A DNA stretch of 64,000 bases from Brachybacterium faecium DSM 4810 (GTDB lineage: Bacteria > Actinomycetota > Actinomycetes > Actinomycetales > Dermabacteraceae), in the NCBI GenBank assembly GCA_000023405.1, contig CP001643.1, positions 1,922,001 to 1,986,000 on the forward strand. The letters are read 5' to 3'. Both the position numbers and the translations under genes were made by a program. The notes under the pieces were generated by a model. It searched no databases and was not told where the DNA came from. It saw only the letters and a list, made by a program, of their open reading frames with translations. Shown in pieces: positions 55,232-63,894 of this stretch (positions are counted from its first letter, which is position 1; each line of letters begins with the position of its first letter).

Positions 55232-56731
55232 ATGAGCGTCCACCCCCTCCCCGAGGTCGATGTGGTCGTGGTGGGCTCCGGCCCCAACGGCCTCGCGGCC
55301 GCCGTGACCCTCGCCCGCGCCGGCCTCTCGGTGCAGGTGCTCGACTCCGAGGACACCATCGGCGGCGGTGCCCGCACCCTCGATCTCGGGCTCGCCCCGG
55401 GAATCGTGCACGACATCTGCTCCGCGGCACATCCTCTGGCGCTGGCCAGCCCCTTCTTCGCCGAGTTCGACATCCGGGCGCGGGGCGTGCGCGCGATCGC
55501 CCCCACCGCCTCGTATGCGCAGCCGCTGGAGGCGGGACCGGCGGCCATCGCCTGGCACGACGTCGAACGCACGGCCGAGGGTCTCGGGGCCGACGGGCCC
55601 GCCTGGCGGGCGCTGCTGGGCACCCTCTCGCGCCACCAGGACCTGGTGGTCGAGCTGGCCCTCGGGGACAAGCGCTCGCTCCCTCCCGCGCTGCTCACCC
55701 CGGGCGCCCTCGCCGCGGCGCCCCTCTACGGCGCGCTCATCGGGCTGCAGGGCACGCCGGCCTGGGATCTCCCGTTCCGCACCGAGCCCGCCCGGGCGCT
55801 GCTGGGCGGGGTGGCGGCCCATGCGATCGGGCGGATGCCGTCCCTCGCGATGGCTGCGACCGCCGGCCTGCTGGGCACGATCGCGCACGGGGTCGGCTGG
55901 CCGATCCCCGTCGGCGGCTCCCAGTCGATCGTCGACGCCCTGGTGGCGGACCTGCGCGCCCACGGCGGCACCGTCCACACCGGCCACCATGTGCGCACCT
56001 GGCGCGACGTGCCGGCCGCGCGGGCGGTGCTGCTGGACACCCCGGCGCCCGCCGCGGCGGAGATCCTCGCCAACCGCCTGCCCGCCTCGCTCGAACGGGC
56101 GCTGCGCCGCTTCCCGCACGGCGACGCCGCCGCGAAGGTGGACTTCGTGCTCTCGGGCCCCGTGCCGTGGCGCGATCCGGAGGTCGGCGAGGCCGGCACC
56201 CAGCACCTCGGCGGCACCCGGGAGCAGATGGCGCACGCCGAGGCGGAGGTCGCCGCGGGGCGTCTGCCCGCGCAGCCGGTGACCCTGGTGAGCGACCCGT
56301 CGGTGGCCGACCCCTCGCGCCGCAGCGGCTCCCTGCGCCCGCTGTGGGCCTACGCGCACGTCCCGGCCGGGGACACGACCGACCCCACCGAGCTGGTCAC
56401 CGCGCAGATCGAGCGCTTCGCCCCGGGATTCCGCGATCTGGTGGTCGCCGCGCGCGGCATCCCCGCGTCGCAGATGTCCGCGCACAACCCGGCTCTCGTG
56501 GGCGGCGACATCTCGATGGGACGGGTCACCATGGCCGGGATGATCGCGCGCCCCACCGCACGCTTCGACCCCTACCGGCTGGGACCCACCGGCTGGTACC
56601 TGTGCTCCTCGGCGACGCCTCCGGGGCCCGGCGTGCACGGGATGTCCGGGTGGCATGCGGCCCGGCGGGTCCTCGCGCACGAGTTCGGCATCACGCAGCC
56701 GCCGGACCTCTCCCCCGCACCGGTTTCCTGA
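55232..56731 (+). CDS. Phytoene desaturase-like NAD(P)/FAD oxidoreductase
   Basis: 499 residues. VDVVVVGSGPNGLAAAVTLARAG near the N-terminus is the FAD dinucleotide fold, GGGARTLDL follows, and GWYLCSSATPPGPGVHGMSGWHAA is the C-terminal FAD-binding signature of the phytoene dehydrogenase-related family (COG1233, also seen in pyridine nucleotide-disulfide oxidoreductase domain proteins). No carotenoid genes are nearby, so the substrate is open. TAGGCT 6 nt before the ATG indicates a leaderless mRNA. Confidence 0.85.
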   Translation: MSVHPLPEVDVVVVGSGPNGLAAAVTLARAGLSVQVLDSEDTIGGGARTLDLGLAPGIVHDICSAAHPLALASPFFAEFDIRARGVRAIAPTASYAQPLEAGPAAIAWHDVERTAEGLGADGPAWRALLGTLSRHQDLVVELALGDKRSLPPALLTPGALAAAPLYGALIGLQGTPAWDLPFRTEPARALLGGVAAHAIGRMPSLAMAATAGLLGTIAHGVGWPIPVGGSQSIVDALVADLRAHGGTVHTGHHVRTWRDVPAARAVLLDTPAPAAAEILANRLPASLERALRRFPHGDAAAKVDFVLSGPVPWRDPEVGEAGTQHLGGTREQMAHAEAEVAAGRLPAQPVTLVSDPSVADPSRRSGSLRPLWAYAHVPAGDTTDPTELVTAQIERFAPGFRDLVVAARGIPASQMSAHNPALVGGDISMGRVTMAGMIARPTARFDPYRLGPTGWYLCSSATPPGPGVHGMSGWHAARRVLAHEFGITQPPDLSPAPVS

Positions 56732-56770
56732 CACTCGTCCCCGAGACTGACTGCTCACATCCGTGTCGCG

Positions 56771-56785
56771 CACGTTGAAAACGTG
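56771..56785. promoter_or_regulatory. Palindrome upstream of the peptide transporter
   Basis: CACGTT-GAA-AACGTG, a perfect 6+3+6 repeat. It covers the first possible GTG (56783) of the transporter gene, which argues for the later start at 56813 and for an operator at this place. Confidence 0.45.
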
Positions 56786-56812
56786 TCCCCGCGTGACCCA
56801 GGATTGCTCTCC

Positions 56813-58348
56813 GTGAATTCTCCGCAGAGCCCAGATCCCGCCCCGCACCTGCCCGAGCACGCCGGCGGCGATGGCGGCGGGCTCACTGTGCCGCCCTCCG
56901 GTGCGGCGTCCCCCTCCCCCTCGGACCGGTCCTTCCTCGGCCAGCCGGGACCGCTCGCAAACCTCTTCAGCGTCGAGCTGTGGGAGCGCTTCAGCTTCTA
57001 CGGCATGCAGGGGATCCTCGCGATCTACATGTACTTCGCCGCGACCTCCGGCGGACTGGGGATCGACGAGGGCGTCGCGCTCGGCATCGTCGGCGCATAC
57101 GGCGGCTCGGTCTACCTCTTCTCGATCCTCGGCGCGCTGATCTCCGACCGGCTGCTGGGCCCCGAGCGGACCCTCTTCGCCAGCGCCGTGATGATCATGC
57201 TGGGCCATCTCGCGCTCGCGCTCGTGCCCGCGATCCCCGGTCTCATCGCAGGCCTGCTGCTGGTGGGCATCGGCTCCGGCGGTCTGAAGTCCACCGCGGC
57301 GACGCTGGTCGGCTCGCTGTACTCGCGCGAGGATCCGCGGCGCGACGCCGGGTTCTCGATCTACTACATGGGCATCAACATCGGCGGGCTGCTGGGCCCG
57401 CTGATCACCGGCTTCGCCCAGCAGCTGTGGGGCTTCCATCTCGGCTTCGCCCTCGCCGCGGTCGGCATGGCCGTGGGCCTGCTGCAGTACGCCCTGACCC
57501 GCAAGGGCCTGCCCGCGAGCGTGCACACCGTCCCCGACCCGCTGCCCCGCTCGATGTATCCGCTGTGGGCCGGGATCGGCCTCGGCACCGTCGTGCTCGT
57601 CCTCGTGCTGGTCTTCACGGGGGTGCTGAACGCAGGGAACCTCGCGACCGTGGTCGCGGGCCTGGCGGTGGTCGGGGCGCTGGTCATCTTCGCGCTCCTG
57701 CTGACCTCGAAGAAGCTCGACGCCGACGAGCATTCGCGCGTGATCGCCTTCATCCCGCTGTTCATCGGCACCGCCGCGTTCTTCGCCCTGTTCCAGCAGC
57801 AGTTCACGGTGATCACGCTGTACTCGGACACCCGGCTGAACCGCGAGGTGCTCGGCTGGACGATACCGATCTCGTGGGTGCAGTCCTTCAACCCGTTCTT
57901 CATCATCACCCTCTCGCCGCTGTTCGCGGCGCTGTGGACGAAGCTCGGCACCCGCCAGCCGGGCACGCCGCGGAAGTTCGGCGTGGGCATCATCCTCATG
58001 GGCTCCGCCTTCCTGCTGTTCCTGCCGATGGCATCGGTGGTGTCGGTGCCGGTGCTGTGGATCGCGCTGATCATGCTGGTGGCGACGTTCGGCGAGCTGT
58101 GGCTCTCGCCCGTCGGGCTGTCCCTGGCGACCAAGCTCGCGCCGCGGGCCTATCCGGTGATGATGATGGCGCTGTACAACCTCGCCGTCGCGCTGGGCAC
58201 CTCGCTCTCCGGGGCGCTGGCGACCTTCTACTCCGGCGATGCGGAGGTCGCCTACTTCGGTGCGCTGGGGGCGGTCACCATCGCCATCGGCCTGGTGATG
58301 CTCGCGATCTCCGCACCCGTGGCGCGGGGCATGCGCGGGGTGCGCTGA
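56813..58348 (+). CDS. POT/PTR2-family peptide transporter
   Basis: 511 residues from GTG 56813, preceded by CAGGA; GTG 56783 would add ten residues and lies within a palindrome. After a 45-residue disordered start come fourteen membrane helices. ELWERFSFYGMQGILAIYM holds the family ExxERF motif that couples protons, and YYMGINIGGLLGPL is the PTR2 signature. These proteins import di- and tripeptides by proton symport. A weak GC-rich stem (GACGGC/GCCGTC at 58362-58380) follows the stop. Confidence 0.92.
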   Translation: MNSPQSPDPAPHLPEHAGGDGGGLTVPPSGAASPSPSDRSFLGQPGPLANLFSVELWERFSFYGMQGILAIYMYFAATSGGLGIDEGVALGIVGAYGGSVYLFSILGALISDRLLGPERTLFASAVMIMLGHLALALVPAIPGLIAGLLLVGIGSGGLKSTAATLVGSLYSREDPRRDAGFSIYYMGINIGGLLGPLITGFAQQLWGFHLGFALAAVGMAVGLLQYALTRKGLPASVHTVPDPLPRSMYPLWAGIGLGTVVLVLVLVFTGVLNAGNLATVVAGLAVVGALVIFALLLTSKKLDADEHSRVIAFIPLFIGTAAFFALFQQQFTVITLYSDTRLNREVLGWTIPISWVQSFNPFFIITLSPLFAALWTKLGTRQPGTPRKFGVGIILMGSAFLLFLPMASVVSVPVLWIALIMLVATFGELWLSPVGLSLATKLAPRAYPVMMMALYNLAVALGTSLSGALATFYSGDAEVAYFGALGAVTIAIGLVMLAISAPVARGMRGVR

Positions 58349-58412
58349 GCGGCGCGGCCCCGACGGCCCTCGGCGCCGTCCTCTCCGGTCACGGGAAGCT
58401 CTGCCGCTGACC

Positions 58413-59714
58413 TCAGTCGCCCTCGCGCAGCAGCGCCACCACGGCGACGAGCAGCGCCTCGGAGCCGTGGAAGCGCCCCTGGTCCCGGTCGAGAGCGCCG
58501 ATGGCCACCAGCTGCTCGAGGTCGTGCATGACCCGCATCCAGCGCCCGATCTGTTCGCTGTCCTGCTGGACGGCCGGGTCCGCAGTGGTCGGGTCCGGCA
58601 TCCGCAGCCCCTCCTCGCGGCAGCAGACCAGCAGAGCGGCGGCGGTGTCGGGCATGCCGCGGAAGCCGCCGTCCTCGCGGTCGCGGGCATCCCGCCCCAA
58701 CAGCATCGCGGTGAGCACCGCATGGGCGAACTCGACGAAGCCCTCCGGGTCCCCGTCGGCCGGCACCGCGGGGACCGGCCCGGCGGCGCGCCGCACGCGG
58801 CCCTGTTCCACCTCCAGCCATCCCCCGTCGCGCAGCGTCACCCAGGGACCGACGATCTCGGGGTGGTCCCACATGCTGCGCACGCCGCGGTCGACGCCGA
58901 GGGCGGTGAGCAGCTGCGCCGTCTCGGAGCGGCCCAGCGCGCCGGTGGCGGTGACCCGCCGGCCCTGGCCCACGTGGTCCAGCAGGGTGAGGGCGCGGCG
59001 CACGAAGTCGTTGCCGGCGTAGGCCTGGGGGCCCTGGGCGAGCTCGATCTCCTGGAGCGCCTCGGCGGAGTGGGTGGGCTCGGGCAGGAACCAGGGCCAG
59101 GAGCTCTGCTCCGACTCCTGCGCCTCGGCGGCACGCAGCGCCTCGGCCCGGTCGTAGGGGTGGCTCGGCGCCTCGAGCCGGCCGGTCTCGCTCAGCGCGA
59201 GGCGCTCCCCGTCCGGCAGGCCGTTGTACCAGTGCATGAACGCCGCGAGCTCGTCCTCGTCCTCGAGGTCGACGCCCAGGGACAGGCCGTAGCCGAGGAT
59301 GTTGGTGGAGAAGGAGCGGCGGGTGGGGTCGTCAGCCGCCTCGAGCGCCGCGAACTCGAGCGCGCCGAGCACTCCCGAGACCTGCCCGACGCTCATGGAC
59401 TCCGCATGCCAGCGGCCCGTCTCGCGCAGATAGGCGACGAAGCGGACGAGCGTGGGCACCACGTCCATCACCTGTTCGCGCGGTTGGACCACGGTGCGCG
59501 GCATCACCTCGGTGAGCAGCGCGGTGGCCAGATCCTCGGTCCACAGCCCGGGATCGGGGCTGGCGAGCTGCTCGGCCTTCAGCCGCAGCAGCGTCTCGAG
59601 AGTGCGGATCTCGTCGGCGACGGGCGCCTCCTCCTCGGCGGTGATGCGCCAGGTGCCGTACTCGGACAGCACCAGCTCGCGTTCTCGCCGCTGGGTCTCC
59701 CGCTCCTCCGTCAT
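58413..59714 (-). CDS. Conserved protein of unknown function
   Basis: 433 residues, acidic and mostly helical, with no signal peptide, membrane segment or recognisable catalytic motif. TWRITAEEEAPVADEIRTLE opens it, DYLVRFVAYLRETGRW-like VPTLVRFVAYLRETGRW lies near 110, and paired short beta segments (WVTLRDGGWLEVEQGRVR) occur in the middle. I do not recognise the family. It lies 14 nt downstream of the antiporter gene on the same strand and is probably co-transcribed with it. Confidence 0.7.
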   Translation of the reverse strand: MTEERETQRRERELVLSEYGTWRITAEEEAPVADEIRTLETLLRLKAEQLASPDPGLWTEDLATALLTEVMPRTVVQPREQVMDVVPTLVRFVAYLRETGRWHAESMSVGQVSGVLGALEFAALEAADDPTRRSFSTNILGYGLSLGVDLEDEDELAAFMHWYNGLPDGERLALSETGRLEAPSHPYDRAEALRAAEAQESEQSSWPWFLPEPTHSAEALQEIELAQGPQAYAGNDFVRRALTLLDHVGQGRRVTATGALGRSETAQLLTALGVDRGVRSMWDHPEIVGPWVTLRDGGWLEVEQGRVRRAAGPVPAVPADGDPEGFVEFAHAVLTAMLLGRDARDREDGGFRGMPDTAAALLVCCREEGLRMPDPTTADPAVQQDSEQIGRWMRVMHDLEQLVAIGALDRDQGRFHGSEALLVAVVALLREGD

Positions 59715-59728
59715 CCCTCCAGCATGCC

Positions 59729-61429
59729 TCAGGTGATGCCGCGGCGGGTGGCGCCGGCGTCCAGCATCTTCTGCGCACGGGCGATGGTGCGGGAGTCGTA
59801 GGCGCCGATCGAGCGCGCCTCGTTCAGGGCGTCCTGCTGCACGTCCAGCAGGAGCTGGCTCAGCTCGGGCAGCTGCGCCGCGAGCGGATCGGCCTCCCCC
59901 GCCGTGGTGCGTCCGTTCTGCCGGGCGCTGAGCCGTCTGGCCCGCTCGAGCACCTGCTCGTCGAAGCGCCCTCCGTCGCGGCGTCGCAGATCGGGATTGT
60001 CCAGCACCTGCCCGGCGGCGGCCTCCTGCAGCTCGCCCAGCAGCAGCGAGAGCTCCCGCTGCGCGGTCTCCTCATCGGTCCCGCGGATGCCGAGCACCCG
60101 GATCAGCAGCGGAAGGGTGCCGCCCTGGGCGACCAGCGTCACCAGTGCGACGACGAACGCGAGCAGGATGAGCTGGGAGCGGTACGGGAAATCGACCGGC
60201 AGCGACTGCGCGGCGGCGAGCGTGACCACGCCGCGCATCCCCGACCAGGCGATCACCGCCCCGCCCCGCCAGCCCAGCCCGTTGCCGGCGTAGAAGCGGG
60301 CATCGGCGTGGTGCCGCTGGAGCCAGCGCTCGATGCGGGCGCCCTGCGGGTTCTGCTGGAAGTGCTCATCGGCCGAGACCTGGTCGAGCACCTCCTGGAA
60401 GCGGCGCGCCTTCTCCTCGTGGCCGGCGCGGCGGCTCCGCGCGGTGAGCACCACCGGCACCACGAACACGGCCCGGATCACGCCGAGGGCCGCGACCATC
60501 GCCACGCCGATCCAGATCGGGTCGACCACGGAGAGTCCGGCGCCCTGGACGTCGGCGACCAGGGTGCGCAGCTGCAGGCCCATCAGCAGGAACACGCCGT
60601 TCTCGAGCAGCAGCTGGATGGTGAGCCAGTTGATCCGCTCCGCGGTGCGGTCCTGCACGCTCAGGCGCCGCACGCCGCCGGTGCCGGTCACCAGCCCCGC
60701 CGCGACCACCGCCAGCACCCCGGAGGCGCCGGCGCTCTCGGCGGGCAGGAACGCCAGGAACGGCACCACGAAGGAGATCGCGGTGGTCAGGGCCGGCTGG
60801 TCGATGCGGGAGCGGAGGGCCACGGCGAGCAGCCCCACGGCCGCGCCGATCAGCACGGCCACCGCGACCGCATAGGCGAAATCACCGGCCGCCTGCCAGA
60901 ACGAGAACGCCCCGGCGGTCGCGGCGACCGCGGTGCGCAGCAGCACCAGGGCGGTGGCGTCGTTGACCAGCCCCTCCCCCTCGAGGATCGTCAGCAGCCG
61001 CGGCGGCAGGCCGAGCCGCTTGCCGATCGAGGTGGCGGCGACCGCATCCGGCGGGCTGATGACCGCGCCGACGGCGACCGCGGCGGCCAGGCCCAGATCC
61101 GGGAAGATCCACCACAGCAGCGCACCGGTGCCGAAGGCGGAGACCAGCACCAGCACCACCGACAGGGCGCCGATGGTGCGCAGGTCGCGCCGGAAGTCGA
61201 CGGCCGGCATGTTCACCGCGGCGGAGTAGAGCAGCGGCGGCAGCACGCCGGCGAGTATCAGCTCGGGGTGCGGGGCCAGCGGTGGCAGGCCGGGCAGGAA
61301 GCTCAGCCCCAGCCCGAGCACCACGAGGGCGATCGGGGTGGCGACCCCGAACTTCGGTGCCAGGTACGAGGCCGCGACGATCAGCAGCACGCCGACGACG
61401 GCGACGAGCTCCAGCTGCTCCACTCCCAT
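59729..61429 (-). CDS. Na+/H+ antiporter, CPA1 family
   Basis: 566 residues: about twelve membrane helices in the first 430, then a 130-residue cytoplasmic helical tail. AVISPPDAVAATSIGKRLG holds the ion-binding Asp of the CPA1 fold, LEGEGLVNDATALVLL follows, and SGMRGVVTLAAA is the conserved helix near the end. It exchanges sodium (or potassium) for protons. TAGGAT lies 6 nt before the ATG, so the mRNA is probably leaderless. The unknown 433-residue protein follows. Confidence 0.93.
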   Translation of the reverse strand: MGVEQLELVAVVGVLLIVAASYLAPKFGVATPIALVVLGLGLSFLPGLPPLAPHPELILAGVLPPLLYSAAVNMPAVDFRRDLRTIGALSVVLVLVSAFGTGALLWWIFPDLGLAAAVAVGAVISPPDAVAATSIGKRLGLPPRLLTILEGEGLVNDATALVLLRTAVAATAGAFSFWQAAGDFAYAVAVAVLIGAAVGLLAVALRSRIDQPALTTAISFVVPFLAFLPAESAGASGVLAVVAAGLVTGTGGVRRLSVQDRTAERINWLTIQLLLENGVFLLMGLQLRTLVADVQGAGLSVVDPIWIGVAMVAALGVIRAVFVVPVVLTARSRRAGHEEKARRFQEVLDQVSADEHFQQNPQGARIERWLQRHHADARFYAGNGLGWRGGAVIAWSGMRGVVTLAAAQSLPVDFPYRSQLILLAFVVALVTLVAQGGTLPLLIRVLGIRGTDEETAQRELSLLLGELQEAAAGQVLDNPDLRRRDGGRFDEQVLERARRLSARQNGRTTAGEADPLAAQLPELSQLLLDVQQDALNEARSIGAYDSRTIARAQKMLDAGATRRGIT

Positions 61430-61435
61430 GCACGG

Positions 61436-61441
61436 ATCCTA
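61436..61441 (-). promoter_or_regulatory. -10 box of a leaderless promoter for the antiporter gene
   Basis: TAGGAT on the minus strand, 6 nt before the ATG at 61429. Confidence 0.5.
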
Positions 61442-61580
61442 GAACGCGCGCCGCCAGAACTCCGTGGCCGTTCGTGACGTGATGGGCGACACTGGGGGGT
61501 GCCCGGACCGGGGCGAGGCCCCCGGGCTCCGCCCCGCACCGAGGCGCGGCGGAGCACGGAGCACGCCGAAGGAGGTGGCG

Positions 61581-62108
61581 ATGGCACAGGTCAAGGTCTA
61601 CAACCTCGGATACGACCCGGAGACCGGGGTCGGCGAGCTGCTGCACACCACCACCGTGCGCCATGCCCTGGGGATGATCCGCCGGGAGGTCGCCGATCCG
61701 GTGGAGATGACGATCATCGAGGACCGCATCGTCCCAACCGTGCTCGAGCTGACCCGCGAGCTGAGCGGGGCGTGGGTGGAGGGCGCGGGCCGGCGCTCGG
61801 TGGGCTTCTCCTACCGGGCGGTCCATGAACGGGACCACTGGACCTGCGCCTACTGCGGCCGCAGCGTCTCCAAGACCCCGCCGTGCGAGGCGCTGCTGGC
61901 GACGGTCGATCACATCCTGCCCGCCTCCCGGGGCGGCTGCTCCTCGTGGACGAACCTCGTCTCGGCCTGCAAGGAGTGCAACAACCGCAAGGCGGATCGC
62001 ACTCCCGAGGAGGCCGGGATGCCGCTGCGCGTGGACCCCTATGACCCGGCGTGCTCCTACCGGGTGGGCGGCTTCGCGGAGCGGCTGCCCGTGCTGCTCA
62101 GCAGCTGA
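61581..62108 (+). CDS. HNH endonuclease-domain protein
   Basis: 175 residues from ATG 61581, which has AAGGAGG upstream. The C-terminal half is an HNH domain: zinc ligands Cys89/Cys92 (CAYC) and Cys130/Cys133 (CKEC), catalytic Asp110-His111 in TVDHILPASRGG and Asn125, then NNRKADRTPEEAGM. The N-terminal 80 residues are typical of a widespread actinobacterial subgroup, often called HNH endonuclease without known target. No restriction or phage genes are nearby. Confidence 0.88.
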   Translation: MAQVKVYNLGYDPETGVGELLHTTTVRHALGMIRREVADPVEMTIIEDRIVPTVLELTRELSGAWVEGAGRRSVGFSYRAVHERDHWTCAYCGRSVSKTPPCEALLATVDHILPASRGGCSSWTNLVSACKECNNRKADRTPEEAGMPLRVDPYDPACSYRVGGFAERLPVLLSS

Positions 62109-62166
62109 GTGCGCGCGAGCGCACGGGCGCAACGTGACGATCACCGCACCCCAGGTGAACAGCAGA

Positions 62167-62184
62167 TATCTCATCTATGAGTTA
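62167..62184. promoter_or_regulatory. Operator-like palindrome before the HTH-MurA gene
   Basis: CTCAT-CT-ATGAG (62170-62181) is a perfect 5+2+5 repeat, with outer pairs at 62167/62184 and 62168/62183. It overlaps the spacer of the promoter and reaches the TACGGT -10 box (62183-62188). The fused helix-turn-helix protein downstream is the obvious candidate to bind it. Confidence 0.5.
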
Positions 62185-62188
62185 CGGT
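62183..62188 (+). promoter_or_regulatory. -10 box of a leaderless promoter for the HTH-MurA gene
   Basis: TACGGT, 6 nt before ATG 62195. Confidence 0.55.
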
Positions 62189-62194
62189 CACGAC

Positions 62195-63730
62195 ATGACT
62201 GAGAACGAGGACTACCTGTCGCGCATCGGCACCCTGATCCGGGACGCCCGCCAGCACTCCGGCCTCACCCAGGCCCAGCTCGCCTCCGAGCTCGGCACGA
62301 GCCAGAGCGCGGTGAACCGCATCGAGAAGGGGCAGCAGAACCTCACTCTGGAGACCCTCTCGAAGATCGGCTCCGCGCTCGATTCCGAGCTGGTGGGGCT
62401 GGGCACCTCCGGCCCGAGCCATCTGCGGGTGCACGGCGAGACCACCCTGTCGGGCTCGATCGATGTGAAGTCCTCGAAGAACGCGGGCGTCGCGCTGCTG
62501 TGCGCCTCCCTGCTGAACACCGGCACCACCGTGCTGCGCAAGGTGGCGCGCATCGAGGAGGTCAACCGGCTGCTCGAGGTGCTCACCTCGATCGGGGTGA
62601 AGGCCACCTGGCTCAACGAGCAGAACGACCTCGAGCTGAAGGTCCCCGCCACCCTCGACCTCTCCTCGATCGATGCCGGCGCCGCCCGCCGCACCCGGTC
62701 GATCATCATGTTCCTGGGCCCGCTCCTCCACCGCGCCGGGACGTTCCAGCTCCCCTACGCCGGCGGCTGTGACCTGGGCACCCGCACCGTCGAGCCGCAC
62801 ATGACCGCGCTGCGGCACTTCGGCCTCGACGTGGTCGCGACCGACCAAAACTACCAGGCCACCACCTCCCCGGTCGACGGCTCCCGGCGCCCCATCGTGC
62901 TCACCGAGCGCGGCGACACCGTCACCGAGAACGCGCTCCTGGCCGCGGCGCTGTACGACGGCGAGACCGTGATCCGCAACGCGAGCCCCAACTACATGGT
63001 CCAGGACCTGTGCTTCTTCCTCGAGAAGCTCGGGGTCGCGATCGACGGGATCGGCACCACCACGCTGCGCGTGCACGGGAAGACCTCCATCGCCACCGAC
63101 GTCGACTACGCCCCCAGCGAGGACCCGATCGAGGCGATGAGCCTCATCTCCGCCGCGATCGTGACCCGCTCGAGCATCACGGTGCGCCGCGTCCCGATCG
63201 AGTTCATGGAGATCGAGCTCGCGCTGCTGGAGGAGATGGGGCTGCGCTACGACCGCTCCGAGGAGTACATGGCGGAGAACGGCAAGACCCGCCTGGTGGA
63301 CATCACCACCCACCCCTCCGACCTCCGCGCCCCGATCGACAAGATCCACCCCATGCCCTTCCCCGGCCTGAACATCGACAACCTGCCCTTCTTCGCCGTG
63401 ATCGCCGCGACCGCGGAGGGCCAGACGATGCTGCACGACTGGGTCTACGAGAACCGGGCCATCTACCTCACCGAGCTCACCAAGCTCGGCGCCAACGTGA
63501 AGCTCATGGACCCGCACCGCGTGCTCATCGAGGGGCCGACGCGCTGGAGCGGCGCGGAGCTGGTGTGCCCGCCGGCGCTGCGCCCGGCCGTGGTGATCCT
63601 GCTGGCGATGCTCGCCGGGAAGGGCACCTCGGTGCTGCGCAACGTGTACGTGATCAATCGCGGCTACGAGGATCTCGCCGCCCGGCTGAACAAGCTCGGC
63701 GCGCGCATCGAGACCTTCCGCGACATCTGA
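62195..63730 (+). CDS. MurA-like enolpyruvyl transferase fused to an XRE helix-turn-helix
   Basis: 511 residues from ATG 62195 (TACGGT 6 nt upstream; an ATG at 62177 lies inside the palindrome). Residues 7-68 form an XRE-type helix-turn-helix (LTQAQLASELGTSQSAVNRIEKG). Residues 76-511 form an EPSP synthase-fold domain like MurA: Lys95/Asn96 (SSKNAG), Cys192 in GGCDLGTRTVEPH, and INRGYEDLAARLNKLGA at the end. The residues needed for UDP-GlcNAc enolpyruvyl transfer seem mostly kept. A canonical murA elsewhere would make this a regulatory paralog. Confidence 0.88.
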   Translation: MTENEDYLSRIGTLIRDARQHSGLTQAQLASELGTSQSAVNRIEKGQQNLTLETLSKIGSALDSELVGLGTSGPSHLRVHGETTLSGSIDVKSSKNAGVALLCASLLNTGTTVLRKVARIEEVNRLLEVLTSIGVKATWLNEQNDLELKVPATLDLSSIDAGAARRTRSIIMFLGPLLHRAGTFQLPYAGGCDLGTRTVEPHMTALRHFGLDVVATDQNYQATTSPVDGSRRPIVLTERGDTVTENALLAAALYDGETVIRNASPNYMVQDLCFFLEKLGVAIDGIGTTTLRVHGKTSIATDVDYAPSEDPIEAMSLISAAIVTRSSITVRRVPIEFMEIELALLEEMGLRYDRSEEYMAENGKTRLVDITTHPSDLRAPIDKIHPMPFPGLNIDNLPFFAVIAATAEGQTMLHDWVYENRAIYLTELTKLGANVKLMDPHRVLIEGPTRWSGAELVCPPALRPAVVILLAMLAGKGTSVLRNVYVINRGYEDLAARLNKLGARIETFRDI

Positions 63731-63782
63731 TCCTCGCCGTCTGCGAGGTCGGTGATCTCGGAGTCACGGACGCCTCGGCGGG

Positions 63783-63813
63783 CTCCGTCCGGGCTGTGCG
63801 AGCCTGGACGGAG
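63783..63813 (+). terminator. Hairpin terminator after the HTH-MurA gene
   Basis: CTCCGTCC-G-GGCT, a 5-nt loop, AGCC-T-GGACGGAG: a 12-bp stem with one mismatched pair, in the 160-nt gap before the next gene. Confidence 0.6.
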
Positions 63814-63894
63814 GACCGCCGCGGGAGCCGGGCGGAGGAGCGCGCGGCGCCGGCGAGCGGCGCGGCGAGACGACTGCGGTGAGCGAGGAGCGGT

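Noticed and set aside
55172..58723. A 1183-codon minus-strand frame across the desaturase-like and POT genes
   Set aside because: It has antisense-type composition and no recognisable motif; the plus-strand genes have clear signatures and starts.
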